From assembly GCA_030018695.1 (NCBI GenBank), contig JASEHI010000028.1:1-32468 (forward strand): a stretch of DNA of 32,468 nucleotides, in the 5' to 3' direction. This document shows positions 31,482 to 32,468 of the stretch, piece by piece (the first letter of the stretch is position 1; each line of letters opens with the position of its first letter). The DNA comes from Anaerolineales bacterium (GTDB lineage: Bacteria; Chloroflexota; Anaerolineae; Anaerolineales; Villigracilaceae). Position numbers and translations under genes: made by a program. The notes beneath the pieces were generated by a model. That model saw only the letters and a program-made list of their open reading frames with translations, was not told the origin of the DNA and searched no databases.

Positions 31482-32468
31482 TTAAGTTCTACTTCGAGAA
31501 AATTCCATCGAAACGCCCTTTGGCTTCGTTTTTTTGAACTCGCCGCTACTGGTCAGCCGGGATTGCTTCAGCGGCTTTGCCGCATCCACTTTTTCACTGC
31601 CTCGTGCGAGTGTTTGTGTTCTTCCATACGCAGTCAATAATTTCTCCGGCTCGGTCTTGCAAATTAAACTTCTGCGGTGTTCGGGGAAGATGAAACCCTC
31701 CGCCTCCGCCCGGTCGAGCATCGCCAGCAGCGGGTCGAAATAGCCGTTCACGTTCAGCAAACCAACCGGTTTGGCGTGGACACCGATCTGCGCCCAGGTG
31801 AGCGTTTCGAAAAGTTCGTCCAGGGTACCGTATCCGCCCGGTAGGGCGATGAAGCCCTCGGCCAGTTCGTACATGCGCGCCTTGCGTTGATGGATAAGCG
31901 GGGTGACTTCCATGCGGGTCAGGCCGGGGTGCGCCAGGGCGGGTGTGTTCATGCTCGCGACGATCACGCCGATGACCTGGCCGCTCTTTTCCAGCGCGCC
32001 GTCGGCCAGCGCGCCCATCGTCTCCTCGAAAGGCGTCTCCGGGTCGGGGCGGTGGCTGTAAAAAATATCCACGTAGTCGAGACCCATCCGTTTGAGCGAT
32101 TGATCCAGGCTGGCGAGCAGATACTTGCGTGAGCCAAATTCGCCGTAGGGCCCCGGCCACATATCCCACCCGGCTTTAGTGGAAATGATCAGTTCGTCGC
32201 GGTAGGGGGCGAAGTCTTTTTTGAGCAGTTGGCCGAAGGTCTCCTCGGCCGAGCCGGGCGGAGGACCATAATTGTTGGCCAGGTCGAAGTGGGTCACGCC
32301 CAGGTCGAAGGCGCGGCGGGCGATGGCGCGGCTGTTCGCGAAACTATCCACCCCGCCAAAGTTATACCACATGCCGAGCGAGATGGCGGGTAGTTTCAAT
32401 CCGCTGCGCCCGGTGTGTGCGACCCGTTCGCTCGAAATTGTACCGTAAGGTACGAGGGCTGAGCGGCA
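31482..32468 (-). CDS. Fusion: aldo/keto reductase N-terminal part with LOG-family C-terminal part (runs off the right edge)
   Basis: From 32468 to about 32018 the protein is an aldo/keto reductase of the YghZ type. It has GLKLPAISLGMWYNFGG, the FDLANNYGPPPGSAEETFG region with the catalytic Asp and Tyr, IISTKAGW with the catalytic Lys, and DYVDIFYSHRPDPETP with the catalytic His. At MGALAD it changes into a LOG-type phosphoribohydrolase: GALEKSGQVIGVI, AHPGL, then the signature PGGYGTLDELFE and KPVGLLNVNGYFDPLL. Each parent is only about half present; the reductase lacks its cofactor-binding C-terminal half and LOG lacks its first strands. The frame is open to the edge with no good start inside the window, so the true start is probably beyond 32468. 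Activity of either half is doubtful. The tail after about residue 250 is low-complexity. Confidence 0.85.
   Translation of the reverse strand, partial: CRSALVPYGTISSERVAHTGRSGLKLPAISLGMWYNFGGVDSFANSRAIARRAFDLGVTHFDLANNYGPPPGSAEETFGQLLKKDFAPYRDELIISTKAGWDMWPGPYGEFGSRKYLLASLDQSLKRMGLDYVDIFYSHRPDPETPFEETMGALADGALEKSGQVIGVIVASMNTPALAHPGLTRMEVTPLIHQRKARMYELAEGFIALPGGYGTLDELFETLTWAQIGVHAKPVGLLNVNGYFDPLLAMLDRAEAEGFIFPEHRRSLICKTEPEKLLTAYGRTQTLARGSEKVDAAKPLKQSRLTSSGEFKKTKPKGVSMEFSRSRT

Overview
The window looks like a chromosomal segment of a GC-rich, free-living bacterium, most likely a Chloroflexota (Anaerolineae-type) member. The reasons are the long Thr-Pro linkers on surface proteins, a two-gene class I fumarase, a DUF6391-type protein, and many short dispersed palindromic repeats of the kind that litter such genomes. 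This is an inference from gene content and style; no rRNA or other decisive marker is present.

Layout. (1) 1-6000 is a decayed accessory stretch. It holds an M20 peptidase pseudogene, a small membrane-anchored protein, a Thr-Pro-rich protein with a C-terminal amidase domain, a chimeric integrase/IS91 transposase, and an AAA/DUF4143 ATPase. (2) 6180-7451 carries a short plus-strand pair: an unknown protein and a DUF6094-like methyltransferase fused to the tail of a DnaE-type OB domain. (3) 7694-20691 is one long minus-strand defence-type operon with a good sigma70-type promoter at 20724-20752. In transcription order it encodes a DUF499 AAA+ ATPase, an ASCH-domain protein, a three-gene guest module (TIGR04255, DUF5678, retropepsin-like protease) with its own -10 box, a DUF1156 adenine methyltransferase, an 83-residue protein, and a PLD-plus-SNF2 helicase. 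Several junctions are ATGA or TGATG overlaps. The methylase/ATPase/helicase set resembles the COG1743-COG1483-SNF2 defence sets and, more distantly, BREX type 3, but no PglZ-type phosphatase is visible. (4) A tRNA-Ser(GCT) at 21029-21119 closes the island. (5) From 21200 onward the content is mostly housekeeping: two decayed carotenoid-biosynthesis genes, class I fumarase beta and alpha, collapsed CydD and ArsR fragments, a branched-chain aminotransferase, a surface protein, a parvulin lipoprotein, a DUF6391 protein, HolA, a YafQ/DinJ-type toxin-antitoxin pair, a short GNAT protein, a DUF418 membrane protein, and an aldo/keto-reductase::LOG fusion that runs off the right edge.

Two themes go beyond ordinary annotation. 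First, the window is full of fusion scars. Neighbouring or related genes have been joined by deletions, often at a short peptide that both parents would share (MGALAD at the reductase/LOG join, RLLELD at the integrase/transposase join), and three of these keep an open frame. Second, at least seven kinds of short palindromic or tandem repeat are scattered through it. Three repeat blocks lie in-frame inside defence genes, and one provides the stop codon of a gene. The most promising system-level observation is the retropepsin/DUF5678/TIGR04255 module lodged inside the defence operon.
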